From Halorarum salinum (lineage in GTDB: Archaea > Halobacteriota > Halobacteria > Halobacteriales > Haloferacaceae): 64,000 nt of DNA. The stretch's first letter is position 1. Each line of letters opens with the position of its first letter. The notes beneath the pieces were generated by a model, which was not told where the DNA came from, searched no databases, and worked only from the letters and a program-made list of their open reading frames with translations. Position numbers and translations under genes: made by a program. The stretch is taken from NCBI RefSeq assembly GCF_013402875.1, contig NZ_CP058579.1, positions 3,955,273-4,019,272 on the forward strand, read 5' to 3'. Below, piece by piece: positions 1 through 7,687 of this stretch.

Positions 1-610
1 GCCGGTGCCAGACGAGCCAGTCGCACTGGGTGATGAAGTCCTTGTCCACCGCGGCCGGCCGCTGGGACATGCCACAGAGGCCGAGCCCCCGCTTCCGGCC
101 GCGCTTGGCGACCTGCAGGAGGATCTCGCCGACCTCGTCGAGGCCGCCCGACTCGGGGAGGTACTCGTGGCACTCCTCGACCAGCAGCATGAACGGCTTC
201 TTCGCCTTCTTCTCCCGGACGAACAGCGTCTTCACGACGCCGTGGATCAGCTGTCGGGCCTCGTCGACGTCGAGGTACTCGGAGACGTCGAGGATGACGG
301 GGACGTTCTCCTCCAGCGCCAGGGTCGCGATGCGCTGTGCGTGCGTGGGCGACACCTGCACGTCGCACAGTTCGCCGGCGCCGACGTGGAGCAGTTCGTA
401 GCGCTCCTTCAGTCCGTAGTACTCCCCGTCGGTGTCGACGATGAGCATCGGGAGGTCCAGTTCGAGCAACTCCTCCGCGACGACGCTGGCCGTGTTCGAC
501 TTGCCGCTCCCGGACTTGCCGGTGACGAACCCGCGTCCCGTGAGGAGTTCGATGACGGGGACCGTCGTACCGTCCTCCGAAATCTTGATCTCGTCCGGGA
601 TGTCGCTCAT
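1..610 (-). CDS. HerA/DUF87-type ATP-binding protein (3' end beyond window)
   Basis: Reading from the ATG at 610 gives about 203 residues running off the left edge. The protein starts MSDIPDEIKISEDG and has a Walker A loop GKSGSGKSN near residue 31, a Walker B-like strand FMLLVEECHEY near residue 145 and an arginine-rich segment AKRGRKRGLGLCGMSQRP after it. This order is that of archaeal HerA/DUF87 hexameric ATPases, which pump DNA or work with nucleases; whether this one acts in DNA repair is not decided by sequence. The C-terminal part is missing only because the window ends. No partner nuclease is visible. Confidence 0.85.
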   Translation of the reverse strand, partial: MSDIPDEIKISEDGTTVPVIELLTGRGFVTGKSGSGKSNTASVVAEELLELDLPMLIVDTDGEYYGLKERYELLHVGAGELCDVQVSPTHAQRIATLALEENVPVILDVSEYLDVDEARQLIHGVVKTLFVREKKAKKPFMLLVEECHEYLPESGGLDEVGEILLQVAKRGRKRGLGLCGMSQRPAAVDKDFITQCDWLVWHR

Positions 611-750
611 CGGTCGTCCACACGTGAGAGGGGGTCCGGCATATGCCTTCTGTCGTGGGAGCGACTCCGGGGGCCGTGAGAAGGGGGAGCCTACCGGGGG
701 CGCGGAGCGCCGTCGGTACCTTTTTCGCACCCAGGGGGCTGTCCCTGCAT

Positions 751-1206
751 ATGTCTAGCCGGTGGTTCGACGGCCAGCTGAAACAGGTCGCCTCGCTGGT
801 CGGCGTCTCGACGGTGCTGCTCACCGCCGACTTCGTGGGGGTGCTCGCGCTCGTGACCGGGAACGCGGCCGGGTTCGGCGACCGCTTCCCGGCGTACGTG
901 CTCGTGATGGCGATCGCCTTCGTGATCACCATCGTCGGGCTGTCCCACTACGGACTGGAGGGCCGCACGGTGCTGTCCGCCTCGACCGGCGTGAGCGTCC
1001 TCGCGCTCGTGACCGGCACGCTCGCCGGCGAGGGGCTCCGGTACGCCGTGGTCGAACCCGCGACGGTGTTCGACGTCCAGTTGCTGTTCTATCTGCTCGC
1101 GGCCGGACTCATCGGGACGGGCCTCAGCTTCTGGACGGTCAACCACTGGCGGGAGTTCGTCCGGGGCCGGACGGTGGAGTCGGACGCGCACGTCTCGGTC
1201 GAGTAG
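751..1206 (+). CDS. Four-helix membrane protein of unknown function
   Basis: The ATG at 751 gives 151 residues. Four hydrophobic segments are visible, near residues 11-35, 45-68, 72-95 and 105-130, with short loops, and a charged C-terminus ending DAHVSVE. I do not recognise the family beyond a haloarchaeal small integral membrane protein. It stands alone between a divergent ATPase gene and a convergent lipoprotein gene. An upstream in-frame extension exists, but the stretch before 751 is low-complexity and does not look like protein, so 751 is preferred. Confidence 0.7.
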   Translation: MSSRWFDGQLKQVASLVGVSTVLLTADFVGVLALVTGNAAGFGDRFPAYVLVMAIAFVITIVGLSHYGLEGRTVLSASTGVSVLALVTGTLAGEGLRYAVVEPATVFDVQLLFYLLAAGLIGTGLSFWTVNHWREFVRGRTVESDAHVSVE

Positions 1207-1237
1207 GGCGGGTGTCGGGGCGGCCCCGCCGGGGAAC

Positions 1238-1711
1238 TCACCCGTCGTGCTCGCCCTCGTAGGTCACGTCGACGACCGCCGCCAGGCCGTTCTGTACCTC
1301 CACGTTGTCGACGATCACCCGGACGTTCGCGACGTCCGGGGCGTCGTCGTCGCCGAGTCCGAGCCTGAGCCCGTCGCTGTCCGCCTCGGCCCCGTGGTCG
1401 TCGACCCGGCCGATGACTGACCACTCGCCCGCCCCGGTGATCACCCCGTCCCACTCCCGCTCGTCGCCGCCGTCGAGTTCGATCGTCTCCCCGAAGACGA
1501 CCTCGTCCTCCCAGGTCCGGGTCACCTCGATCCCGAGACCGTAGGTCGTCCCGCTCAGGTTCCGGGCGAGAATCCCGTAGGAGTCGGTTCCCGCGTCCGG
1601 GTCGTCCGGGTCCGGCGTCGACCCGTCGCCGGCGGAGGAACAGCCCGCGAGCGTCGACGCGAGTGCCGTGGCGGTACGGAGGACGCGTCGCCGCGTTCGG
1701 GGGGAGGGCAT
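1238..1711 (-). CDS. Tat/lipoprotein-like exported protein, unknown function
   Basis: 157 residues starting MPSPRTRRRVLRTATALAST, with a twin-arginine-rich N-terminus and a lipobox LAGC at about residues 21-24, followed by a Ser/Gly/Asp-rich linker. This is the usual layout of a haloarchaeal lipid-anchored exported protein. The remaining 110 residues look beta-rich (alternating hydrophobics such as YGLGIEVTRTW and VRVIVDNVEV) and may be a small immunoglobulin-like domain; I do not recognise it. The gene is monocistronic and convergent with the membrane protein ending at 1206. Confidence 0.7.
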   Translation of the reverse strand: MPSPRTRRRVLRTATALASTLAGCSSAGDGSTPDPDDPDAGTDSYGILARNLSGTTYGLGIEVTRTWEDEVVFGETIELDGGDEREWDGVITGAGEWSVIGRVDDHGAEADSDGLRLGLGDDDAPDVANVRVIVDNVEVQNGLAAVVDVTYEGEHDG

Positions 1712-1905
1712 CGTCTCGGGCGACGGGGAGGACCGCCGTAAGCGTTGCTCAGGCTGAAATTCCGCCTTCAGTCATCCGGGCCCGCTCCAGCCCGACGGAC
1801 ATCGCACGTATCGGACGCCGCGTGTACCCTCCTTCGTCATCGGGATCGCCCACGAGGTGCCCATCTGTCGTTCGGTTAGCACGTTGACTCAAGCCACGTC
1901 GCCCC

Positions 1906-1932
1906 ATAATTATTGTATTATTTACACTTATT
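1906..1932 (+). promoter_or_regulatory. AT-rich promoter for the small ORF and cheF-like gene
   Basis: A 27-bp AT-rich island in otherwise GC-rich DNA contains TAATTATTG and TATTATTTAC. It lies 37-63 bp upstream of the ATG at 1969, fitting an archaeal TATA region followed by a short 5' leader. The start at 1969 has a clear Shine-Dalgarno run (GGGAGG at 1955-1960), unusual here because many start codons in the window appear leaderless. Confidence 0.5.
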
Positions 1933-1968
1933 ACCGTCGACCGCCGTTTCGAACGGGAGGAGAAGGTG

Positions 1969-2046
1969 ATGAGAACAAGCGTACGGTACGTGGATCACGC
2001 GTCGGTGCCCGCCCCGAACGGGTCGAGCACCGAGTCCGGAACGTGA
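1969..2046 (+). CDS. Small ORF, 25 residues, translationally coupled to cheF-like gene
   Basis: ATG at 1969 preceded by a strong Shine-Dalgarno-like run GGGAGGAGAAGG. It encodes MRTSVRYVDHASVPAPNGSS plus five more residues and stops with TGA at 2044-2046, which overlaps the GTG start of the next gene (GTGA). The overlap suggests translational coupling. No family is recognised; it could be a leader peptide, a real microprotein or the remnant of a longer gene. Confidence 0.4.
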   Translation: MRTSVRYVDHASVPAPNGSSTESGT

Positions 2047-3069
2047 GCGAGGAACCGATCGCCGACTTCACCGCCCAGGTCTGGGACAGCTACGCCGGCG
2101 CCGAACTCGTCCCCGGACGCGTCGTGACGAGCGAGCGGCGCGTCGTCCTCGCGACGGAGGAGTCGCGGACCGCCGTCCCGCTGTCGTCCGTCTTCGACGT
2201 CACGCCGGGACGGGCGCCCGCACACCTCGATGCCGAGTCGGACTCCGTCCTCACCGTCGGCTGTTTCCTCGACCAGACGCGGCACGCCGCGACGGTCGAG
2301 GCCGACCGGAAGCTCGTCGACCGGCTGGCGACGGCGCTGTTCAGGCTGATCCTCGGTGACGCCGACGTCATCGTCACCCACCCGTCGAAGGTGGACGGCG
2401 TCCGGCAGGACGAGTCGCCCCTGAACGGGACGCTCGACGCCGCGCCCACGCGCGTCCGGTTCGAGTTCGAGGCCGCCGCCAGGAGTCCCCACGGACGAGA
2501 TCGTCGAGTTCGGCCGGACGAAGTCCGACGGCGGCCTGCCCATCACCGTCCGGATCGCCCACCAACGGGGCGACGTCACCGTCGAGACCGACGTCACGTT
2601 CGACTCACAGCGCGTCGCCAACGTGTTCGGCCGCTACCTCCGGGAGTACTCCGAGGCCCGCGGCGAGGGACCGACCTCGATCACGGTGCTGTTCGTCGAC
2701 GACGAGCAGGTGTTCCTCGACCTGTTCACCGGGCAACTCGCCGAGTTCCGCGACGTCGAGACGCACGCGGTCACGAGCGGGGTGGACGCGCTGGAACACA
2801 TGAGCGAACACCCCGACACGACCTGCGTCGTGAGCGACTACAGGATGCCCGGGATGAACGGGATCGAACTCCTGACGGCGATGCGGGAGGTGCGGCCGAA
2901 CCTCCCGTTCGTCATCCTGACCGGTATGGGGAGCGAAACGGTCGCCGAGGAGGCGCTGGCCGCGGGCGTCACCGACTACCTGCGGAAGGAGACCATCGCG
3001 TCGAACCCGAAGATGCTCGGGCGCCGCATCGAACGCGCGGCGTCGGACCACCGGCCACACACGGCCTGA
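2043..3069 (+). pseudogene. CheF (DUF439) domain fused to a CheY-like receiver, frame broken near 2470-2490
   Basis: From the GTG at 2043 the frame reads SEEPIADFTAQVWDSYAG and continues with CheF/DUF439 features such as LVPGRVVTSERRVVLATEES and PLSSVFDVTPGRAP up to VRFEFEAAA near 2480. The homology then resumes one base later (TDEIVEFGRTKSDGG from about 2491, VFGRYLREYSE to 2655) and runs into a receiver domain. Total length is 1027 nt, one more than a multiple of three, so a single extra base near the GCCGCCGCC run would explain the break; removing it gives about 341 residues. CheF normally links CheY and CheD to the archaellum and ends in a winged-helix segment; here a receiver occupies that place. 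Whether the break is a real mutation, a recoding site or a sequence error cannot be told. Confidence 0.7.
2623..3069 (+). CDS. Response-regulator receiver part of the broken CheF-REC gene
   Basis: If the broken gene is called as separate pieces, this is the downstream piece, from a GTG at 2623 (148 residues). It keeps the end of the CheF region, then a full receiver domain: acidic pair in VLFVDDEQ, phospho-acceptor Asp in VVSDYRMPGMNG, Thr in ILTGMG and Lys in YLRKE. All residues needed for phosphorylation are present. There is no output domain after the receiver, so signalling would pass by protein contact, as in CheY. It is best read as part of the 2043-3069 fusion and not as an independent gene. 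Confidence 0.55.
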   Translation: MFGRYLREYSEARGEGPTSITVLFVDDEQVFLDLFTGQLAEFRDVETHAVTSGVDALEHMSEHPDTTCVVSDYRMPGMNGIELLTAMREVRPNLPFVILTGMGSETVAEEALAAGVTDYLRKETIASNPKMLGRRIERAASDHRPHTA

Positions 3070-3160
3070 ACGACCCCGAGGCCTCCGGCGGTCTCGAACC
3101 CCAACGGAGCGTCCCGACCGAGACGTGGGCGGGTGGCTCACGGGTTACTTGATGACCGCC

Positions 3161-4387
3161 TCATCGCGCCGGGACGTCCGCCACGTCGGGGTTCAGTTCG
3201 CCGGTGTAGCGGTACGTCCCCGCGAGGAGGACGATCCCGGCCGCCAGCGGGATGACCGCACAGGCCGCGTAGACGGGGACGAACCCCAGCGCCTCGACCG
3301 CCGGGAGCGAGACGATGGGGCCGAGGCCGCCGCCGACGTCGCCGAGGACGTTGTTCGTCCCGGTCGCCCGCCCCATCCGTTCGGTCGGCGTGAGGTCGGC
3401 GAGCAGCGCCATCAGCGGGCCGCCGACGCCGCCCTGGCCGGCGCCGATGGCCAGACAGCCGAGGAGCAGGCCGACCCGCGACTCCGTGACGGCAAGTTGC
3501 AGGAACCCGACGCACGCGAGCAGCAGGAAGCCGAGCAGCACCGGCATCCGGGCGCCGAGTCGGTCGCTGGCCGTGCCGCCGACGAGCATGAACACCGACC
3601 CCGCGAGCACGGTCGCGGCCATGAGAAATCCCGAGGTCCCCTGCGCCGAGTAGTCGAGGACGGTGATGCCGCGCTCGCCGAGCAGCAGCACCAGGGTGGC
3701 GAACAGCACCCCGGCGTACGAGAAGTAGAGCCCGAAGTTCACCAGCCCCGCCGTCAGGGCGGGCGTGCTCCGGTCGATGTCCCACGGTCGCACCGTGGAA
3801 CCCGCCTCGCTCGCGTGGGTCTCGGGGACGGTGAGGAACGCGAGGCCGCCGGAGACGAGCGCGAACGCCGCCGCGAGCGCGAACGCGACGGCGACGCTGT
3901 ACAGGTCGCTCACCACCCCGCCGAGGACGAGGCCGGCGGGGAAGCCGAAGGTGATGCCCGCGCGGACGAGCCCCATGCTCGTCCCGCGGGAGGTCGACTC
4001 GCTCACGTCGGCCGTGATGGTGTAGGCCGTCGCGAACACGAGCGCGCTGCCGAGCCCCCAGGCGAACCGCGAGAGGAGGAACCAGACCTCGGGCAACTCG
4101 GAGGCGAGCGCGACGTTGTAGCCGAGCGTCGCGACGCCCTCGATCAGCAGGCCGGCGATGAACGGCGTCCGGGTGCCGATCCGGTCGACCAGCGCCCCAG
4201 CGGGCGCGTTCGCGACCATCCGGACGAACCGGTTCGCGCTCAGGATGAGGCCGACGAGGAACGGCGAGATGCCGAGCACCGCCCCGAGGTTCGGGAGGAT
4301 GGGGAAGACGACGCCGCCGCCGAAGCCGACGAAGAACGTGCACGCGATGACCGCGAGCACCACCGCTCGCGGGCGCACCTCGTCCAT
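3161..4387 (-). CDS. MFS transporter
   Basis: 408 residues with about twelve hydrophobic helices, the usual size of the major facilitator superfamily. The first helix pair is followed by the loop NAPAGALVDRIGTRTPF at about residues 60-76, matching the conserved loop between helices 2 and 3 (Gly-x-x-x-Asp-Arg-x-Gly). A second, related loop GGTASDRLGARMP occurs in the second half. Substrate is unknown; drug or metabolite efflux is the commonest role for such single-gene haloarchaeal MFS proteins. Monocistronic, convergent with the CheF-like gene. Confidence 0.85.
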   Translation of the reverse strand: MDEVRPRAVVLAVIACTFFVGFGGGVVFPILPNLGAVLGISPFLVGLILSANRFVRMVANAPAGALVDRIGTRTPFIAGLLIEGVATLGYNVALASELPEVWFLLSRFAWGLGSALVFATAYTITADVSESTSRGTSMGLVRAGITFGFPAGLVLGGVVSDLYSVAVAFALAAAFALVSGGLAFLTVPETHASEAGSTVRPWDIDRSTPALTAGLVNFGLYFSYAGVLFATLVLLLGERGITVLDYSAQGTSGFLMAATVLAGSVFMLVGGTASDRLGARMPVLLGFLLLACVGFLQLAVTESRVGLLLGCLAIGAGQGGVGGPLMALLADLTPTERMGRATGTNNVLGDVGGGLGPIVSLPAVEALGFVPVYAACAVIPLAAGIVLLAGTYRYTGELNPDVADVPAR

Positions 4388-4564
4388 TCAGGACCACCCG
4401 CGGGGGGCGCGAACGGGGAGCGAGCGGGGACCGTGACCGCCGCTCCACGGCGTCGAGGACCGGGTCACACGGACCACTCGGTCGGGTTTCCGTATGAGTG
4501 GTTCGGTCCCAGCAGTCGGGGCCGGTACGTGCGAAATCCCGGGATCGCGTGGCCGCCGCCGAGG

Positions 4565-6382
4565 TCACTCGGCAGGCGTGTCGGTGGGCGTCTCCGTCGG
4601 CGTGTCGGTGGGGGTATCAGTCGGCGTCTCCGTCGGAGTGTCGGTCGGAGTGGCCGTCGGCGTGTCCGTGGGCGTCCCCGTCGGCGTGTCGGTCGGAGTT
4701 TCGGTCCGTGTCTCGGTGGGGGTTTCGGTCGGCGTACCGGTCCCGGTGGGCGTCCCCGTCGGGGTCGCGGGTGCGCAGTCGTCGACGTCGGGGTTCACGA
4801 GGTTGAAGAACACGTCGCCGTCGTCGGCCGCGAGCTGGAGGCGTTCGATGACCTTCCCCTCGTGCTCGCCGGTGCCCCGGAACGTCTCCGGCGCGGTGAA
4901 CTCGTCCGGCCCGAACTGGTCGCCGAACCGCTGATCGGTCCCGTCCGCGAAGACGAGCGTCGCCATGGCGAACTCCGGGGGGAGGCTGCCGAACTCCTCC
5001 TCCCCGACGGTCACCTCGGTACACTCGAACGTCGTCGCGGGGTCGCCCGGATCACAGGACGTGTCGTCGTTCGGGATGACCACCTCGTCGGGCGTGTCGA
5101 AGCTGGCCCTGTCGAACACCCGGCCGGGCGAGCCCAGGACGAGCGGGCTCGGCCTCACGTCGTCGATGCCCTTGACGCTCCCGTCCGTGAAGTAGACGTT
5201 CACGTCGACGTTCACGCGGTCCGGGTGCTCCATCGTGACCGACGAGCAGTCGCGGGTCACGTCGAGACAGCGCCGCTCGGTGCGCGTCGAGGCGGTCGCG
5301 TCGCCGTCCGAGACCGTGACGCGTCGGATCCACCCGTGGAACTCCTCGAAGCTCTCGTCGTCCGACCTGATCTGGCCGCTCCCCTCGAAGCCGAAGCGGA
5401 GCCGCCCGCCGTAGCTCCCCGTGAAGCGCTGAGTTGTGCCGTCGCTCATCCCCAGGCGCACCTCGTCGTACGACTCGGCGTCGACGGTGACGTAGTAGCA
5501 GGAGGGCCGGACGTCGGGGTCGAACTCCTCCGCCCCGTCCTCGTCGTCACGGTCGTCCCCGTCGTCACGGTCGTCCCCGTCGTCTCGGCCGTCGCCGTCC
5601 CGGCCGTCGCCGTCCCGGTCCCGGAGCAGGCTGTCGGTCACGTCGTCGCCGTTCAGGAACAGCCGGAACCGTGGGTGCTCGTCCGTCTTGAACTCGAACT
5701 CGGTGATCCCGCCGTACACGTAGAACGCGTCGCCGGAGCCGTCGCCCGTCGACCCGAGGACGCCCCAGCTGCCGTCGCGGAACCGGTCCACGTCGTCGTC
5801 CCGGTCGGCCGAGCCGTCGCCCCGGTCGAACGCCTTCGTGATCCGGCCGTTCGCGACGAACTCGTAGGACAGCGTCCCCTCCCCCCGGGTCCGGATCTCG
5901 AACAGGTCGCGGCCCTGCTCCGCGTCGGGGGTGTCGAGCGCGGTAACGCGGTCGGTCACGTCCTCGCCGTCGAGCAGCATCGCGAACGGCGGGGCGCTCT
6001 CGTCGTTGTACTCGAAGTCGACGATCGGGCCCCGGATCCGGTAGGCGTCCCCACGGCCGTTGGCGGTCTCGCCCGTCACGGTGACGAGCCCCGACCGCAG
6101 GGTTCGCAGGTCGTCGTTCCGCAGTTCCGCGGAGTTCGGCCCGCGGTCGAACGCCTTCCGCACCGGCCCCGCGACGTCGAACTCGTAGAACAGCGTCCCG
6201 TCGTCATCGGTCACGATCTCGAGGAGTGCGCCGCGTTCGACCCCCGGACCCACCTGCTCGGCCCGCCGCTTCACCCCCGAACCGGAGGTCCCCTGTACGG
6301 CGTCGCGACCGAGGCCCGCCGCGAGGCCGCCCACCGCTGCCACGCCGAGGAACGCGCGTCTGGAGAGATCTGATGCGTTCAC
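4565..6382 (-). CDS. Secreted surface protein with duplicated modules and Thr/Pro-rich tail
   Basis: 605 residues. A Tat signal (LSRRAFLGVAAVGGLAAGLG, residues 7-26) starts the protein. Residues about 53-145 and 159-251 are a tandem duplication: both contain TL-YEF, KAFDRG, GDA-Y, a D/TEFE-type strand and a GEDVTD/GDDVTD end. An Arg/Asp-only hinge (about 254-283) follows, then two or more related beta-rich modules beginning CYYVTV and CTEVTV, and finally a tail built of the four-residue unit TPT(D/E/G/A). Such tails usually act as glycosylated spacers at the haloarchaeal surface. No anchor helix follows the tail, so the protein may be released. No enzyme motif is visible. Confidence 0.75.
   Translation of the reverse strand: MNASDLSRRAFLGVAAVGGLAAGLGRDAVQGTSGSGVKRRAEQVGPGVERGALLEIVTDDDGTLFYEFDVAGPVRKAFDRGPNSAELRNDDLRTLRSGLVTVTGETANGRGDAYRIRGPIVDFEYNDESAPPFAMLLDGEDVTDRVTALDTPDAEQGRDLFEIRTRGEGTLSYEFVANGRITKAFDRGDGSADRDDDVDRFRDGSWGVLGSTGDGSGDAFYVYGGITEFEFKTDEHPRFRLFLNGDDVTDSLLRDRDGDGRDGDGRDDGDDRDDGDDRDDEDGAEEFDPDVRPSCYYVTVDAESYDEVRLGMSDGTTQRFTGSYGGRLRFGFEGSGQIRSDDESFEEFHGWIRRVTVSDGDATASTRTERRCLDVTRDCSSVTMEHPDRVNVDVNVYFTDGSVKGIDDVRPSPLVLGSPGRVFDRASFDTPDEVVIPNDDTSCDPGDPATTFECTEVTVGEEEFGSLPPEFAMATLVFADGTDQRFGDQFGPDEFTAPETFRGTGEHEGKVIERLQLAADDGDVFFNLVNPDVDDCAPATPTGTPTGTGTPTETPTETRTETPTDTPTGTPTDTPTATPTDTPTETPTDTPTDTPTETPTDTPAE
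4566..4765 (-). repeat. Tandem 12-bp coding repeat (Thr-Pro tail)
   Basis: Degenerate 12-bp units of the form GTCGGCGTCTCC / GTCGGAGTGTCG repeat for about 200 bp and encode the Thr-Pro-Thr-(Asp/Glu/Gly/Ala) tail of the gene at 4565-6382. Unit number is likely to vary between strains because such repeats slip. Confidence 0.8.
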
Positions 6383-6836
6383 CGGGAGGGCTACGACGGC
6401 ACGGCGAGTATAGGGCCCGCATCGTTGACACCCTTGTCGGTGAAACCGACAGCCGTAGGACTGGATTTATCGGCACAACGGGGGAGTCGCGCAGGGCGAC
6501 GTCGACCGCCCGACCGCGTGCGTTTGCGAGCGACTAACGGTCGCCCCACAGCGCCGTTCGCGTCTCCGCACAGGACCGCGGGGCGACCCGTACAGCGCCA
6601 CCACCAGGTCCTCCGCCGGGGTCGACGCCTTCACGGGGGCGGTTCGTCGGGGGCCGACGTCGGCGCAGTGGTCGAACGGGTCTCGGCGTGCCGTCGCACT
6701 CCGTCGTCCACGCGCCCGACCCACACGCGAACGGGGGATGGATTCCGGCCAGGCGCGATGGACGCGGAGCGGGCCGAGGGTCGGCGGGACGCCCGCCGGG
6801 GAAACCGCTTTCGGCGCTCGCCGTGACCCCCCGAGC
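6383..6836. other. 454-bp intergenic region, no gene seen
   Basis: No reading frame here has a credible protein or a good start. It contains the inverted repeat at 6435-6451 and a TATA-like TTTATC at about 6465. It separates the divergently transcribed secreted protein and SDR genes, so it should hold both promoters. Confidence 0.5.
6435..6451. promoter_or_regulatory. Perfect 7-bp inverted repeat upstream of secreted-protein gene
   Basis: TGTCGGT-GAA-ACCGACA, about 53 bp upstream of the start codon at 6382. The symmetry and place suit a regulator site; a 3-nt loop is also possible if transcribed. No second copy was noticed elsewhere. Confidence 0.35.
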
Positions 6837-7574
6837 ATGGAGGACATCCAAGGCGACACGGTCGTGGTGACGGGGGCGAGTTCGGGGATCGGAGCGGCGA
6901 CGGCGCACGCGCTCGCCGCGGACGGGGCGAACCTCGTGCTCGCCGCCCGTCGGGAGGGCAGACTGGAGGAACTGGCCGGCGACCTCGAGGTCGAGCACGG
7001 CGCGGCGGCGGTCCCGGTGCCGACCGACGTGACCGACCGCGAGGCGGTGGACGGCCTCGTCGACACTGCGGTCGCGCAGTTCGACTCGCTCGACGCGCTG
7101 GTGAACAACGCCGGCGTCGGCCTCGGCGACGACGTCGCGGACCTGACCGACGAGGAGTACCACACGATGATGGACGTGAACGTCGACGGCGCCTTCTACG
7201 CGACCCGCGCGGCGCTGCCGCACCTCCGGGAGTCCCGGGGGACGGTCACGTTCGTCGGCAGTTTCGCCGGCCAGTACCCCCGACCCGGCAACCCGGTGTA
7301 CGCCGCGACCAAGTGGTGCGTCAGGGGGTTCGCCCACAGCCTCGCCGCCCGGGTCGGCGACGAGGGCGTCGCGGTGTCGGTCGTCAACCCGACGGAGGTG
7401 CGGACCGAGTTCGCCTCCGAGCAGGGCGACCCCTTCGAGGAGCGGTTCGACTCCGAGGACGTGACCGACCCCGAGGCGGTCGCCGAGGCCATCCGCTTCA
7501 CGCTCCGACAGGACGCGACCGACGCGGTGAACGAGATCGACCTCTACCGGCGGGACAAGTTCGCGCACTTCTGA
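6837..7574 (+). CDS. Short-chain dehydrogenase/reductase (NAD(P)-dependent)
   Basis: 245 residues from the ATG at 6837. The cofactor loop is TGASSGIG near residue 10, the NNAG motif is at about 85, and the catalytic Ser, Tyr and Lys lie in GSFAGQYPRP and YAATK. These define a classical SDR of the YdfG/serine 3-dehydrogenase-like kind. Substrate is not predictable from sequence. The start was chosen because the fold begins at DTVVVTGASS; upstream frame extension is non-protein-like. Single gene; the next gene starts 110 bp later and has its own operator. Confidence 0.85.
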   Translation: MEDIQGDTVVVTGASSGIGAATAHALAADGANLVLAARREGRLEELAGDLEVEHGAAAVPVPTDVTDREAVDGLVDTAVAQFDSLDALVNNAGVGLGDDVADLTDEEYHTMMDVNVDGAFYATRAALPHLRESRGTVTFVGSFAGQYPRPGNPVYAATKWCVRGFAHSLAARVGDEGVAVSVVNPTEVRTEFASEQGDPFEERFDSEDVTDPEAVAEAIRFTLRQDATDAVNEIDLYRRDKFAHF

Positions 7575-7639
7575 CTCCCGCCCGGCGGGCGCCTGCGGAA
7601 TCCGCCCGAACATCGGTCGAACGCCCCGTGAGCCGGCGT

Positions 7640-7655
7640 TTTTGGCTAACCTAAA
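7640..7655. promoter_or_regulatory. DtxR-type operator upstream of GT2 gene
   Basis: TTTTGG-CTAA-CCTAAA, one mismatch from the inverted repeat TTTAGG-N4-CCTAAA seen at three other promoters in 10.7-18.4 kb. It ends 32 bp before the ATG at 7688, overlapping the expected TATA/start region. The sequence resembles sites of DtxR/IdeR family iron regulators (half-site TTAGG/CCTAA); that family has haloarchaeal members. Binding is inferred. Confidence 0.65.
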
Positions 7656-7687
7656 ACTTAAGTGAGTTCCGGTCCGCGGACGAGGTG

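Noticed and set aside
4566..4765. CRISPR array, because of regular 12-bp units
   Set aside because: Units are in frame with the coding sequence, degenerate and without spacers; they encode the Thr/Pro tail.
3125..6373. Very long plus-strand open frame of over 1000 codons
   Set aside because: It runs antisense to the MFS and surface-protein genes, whose motifs are clear; long antisense frames are common at this GC content.
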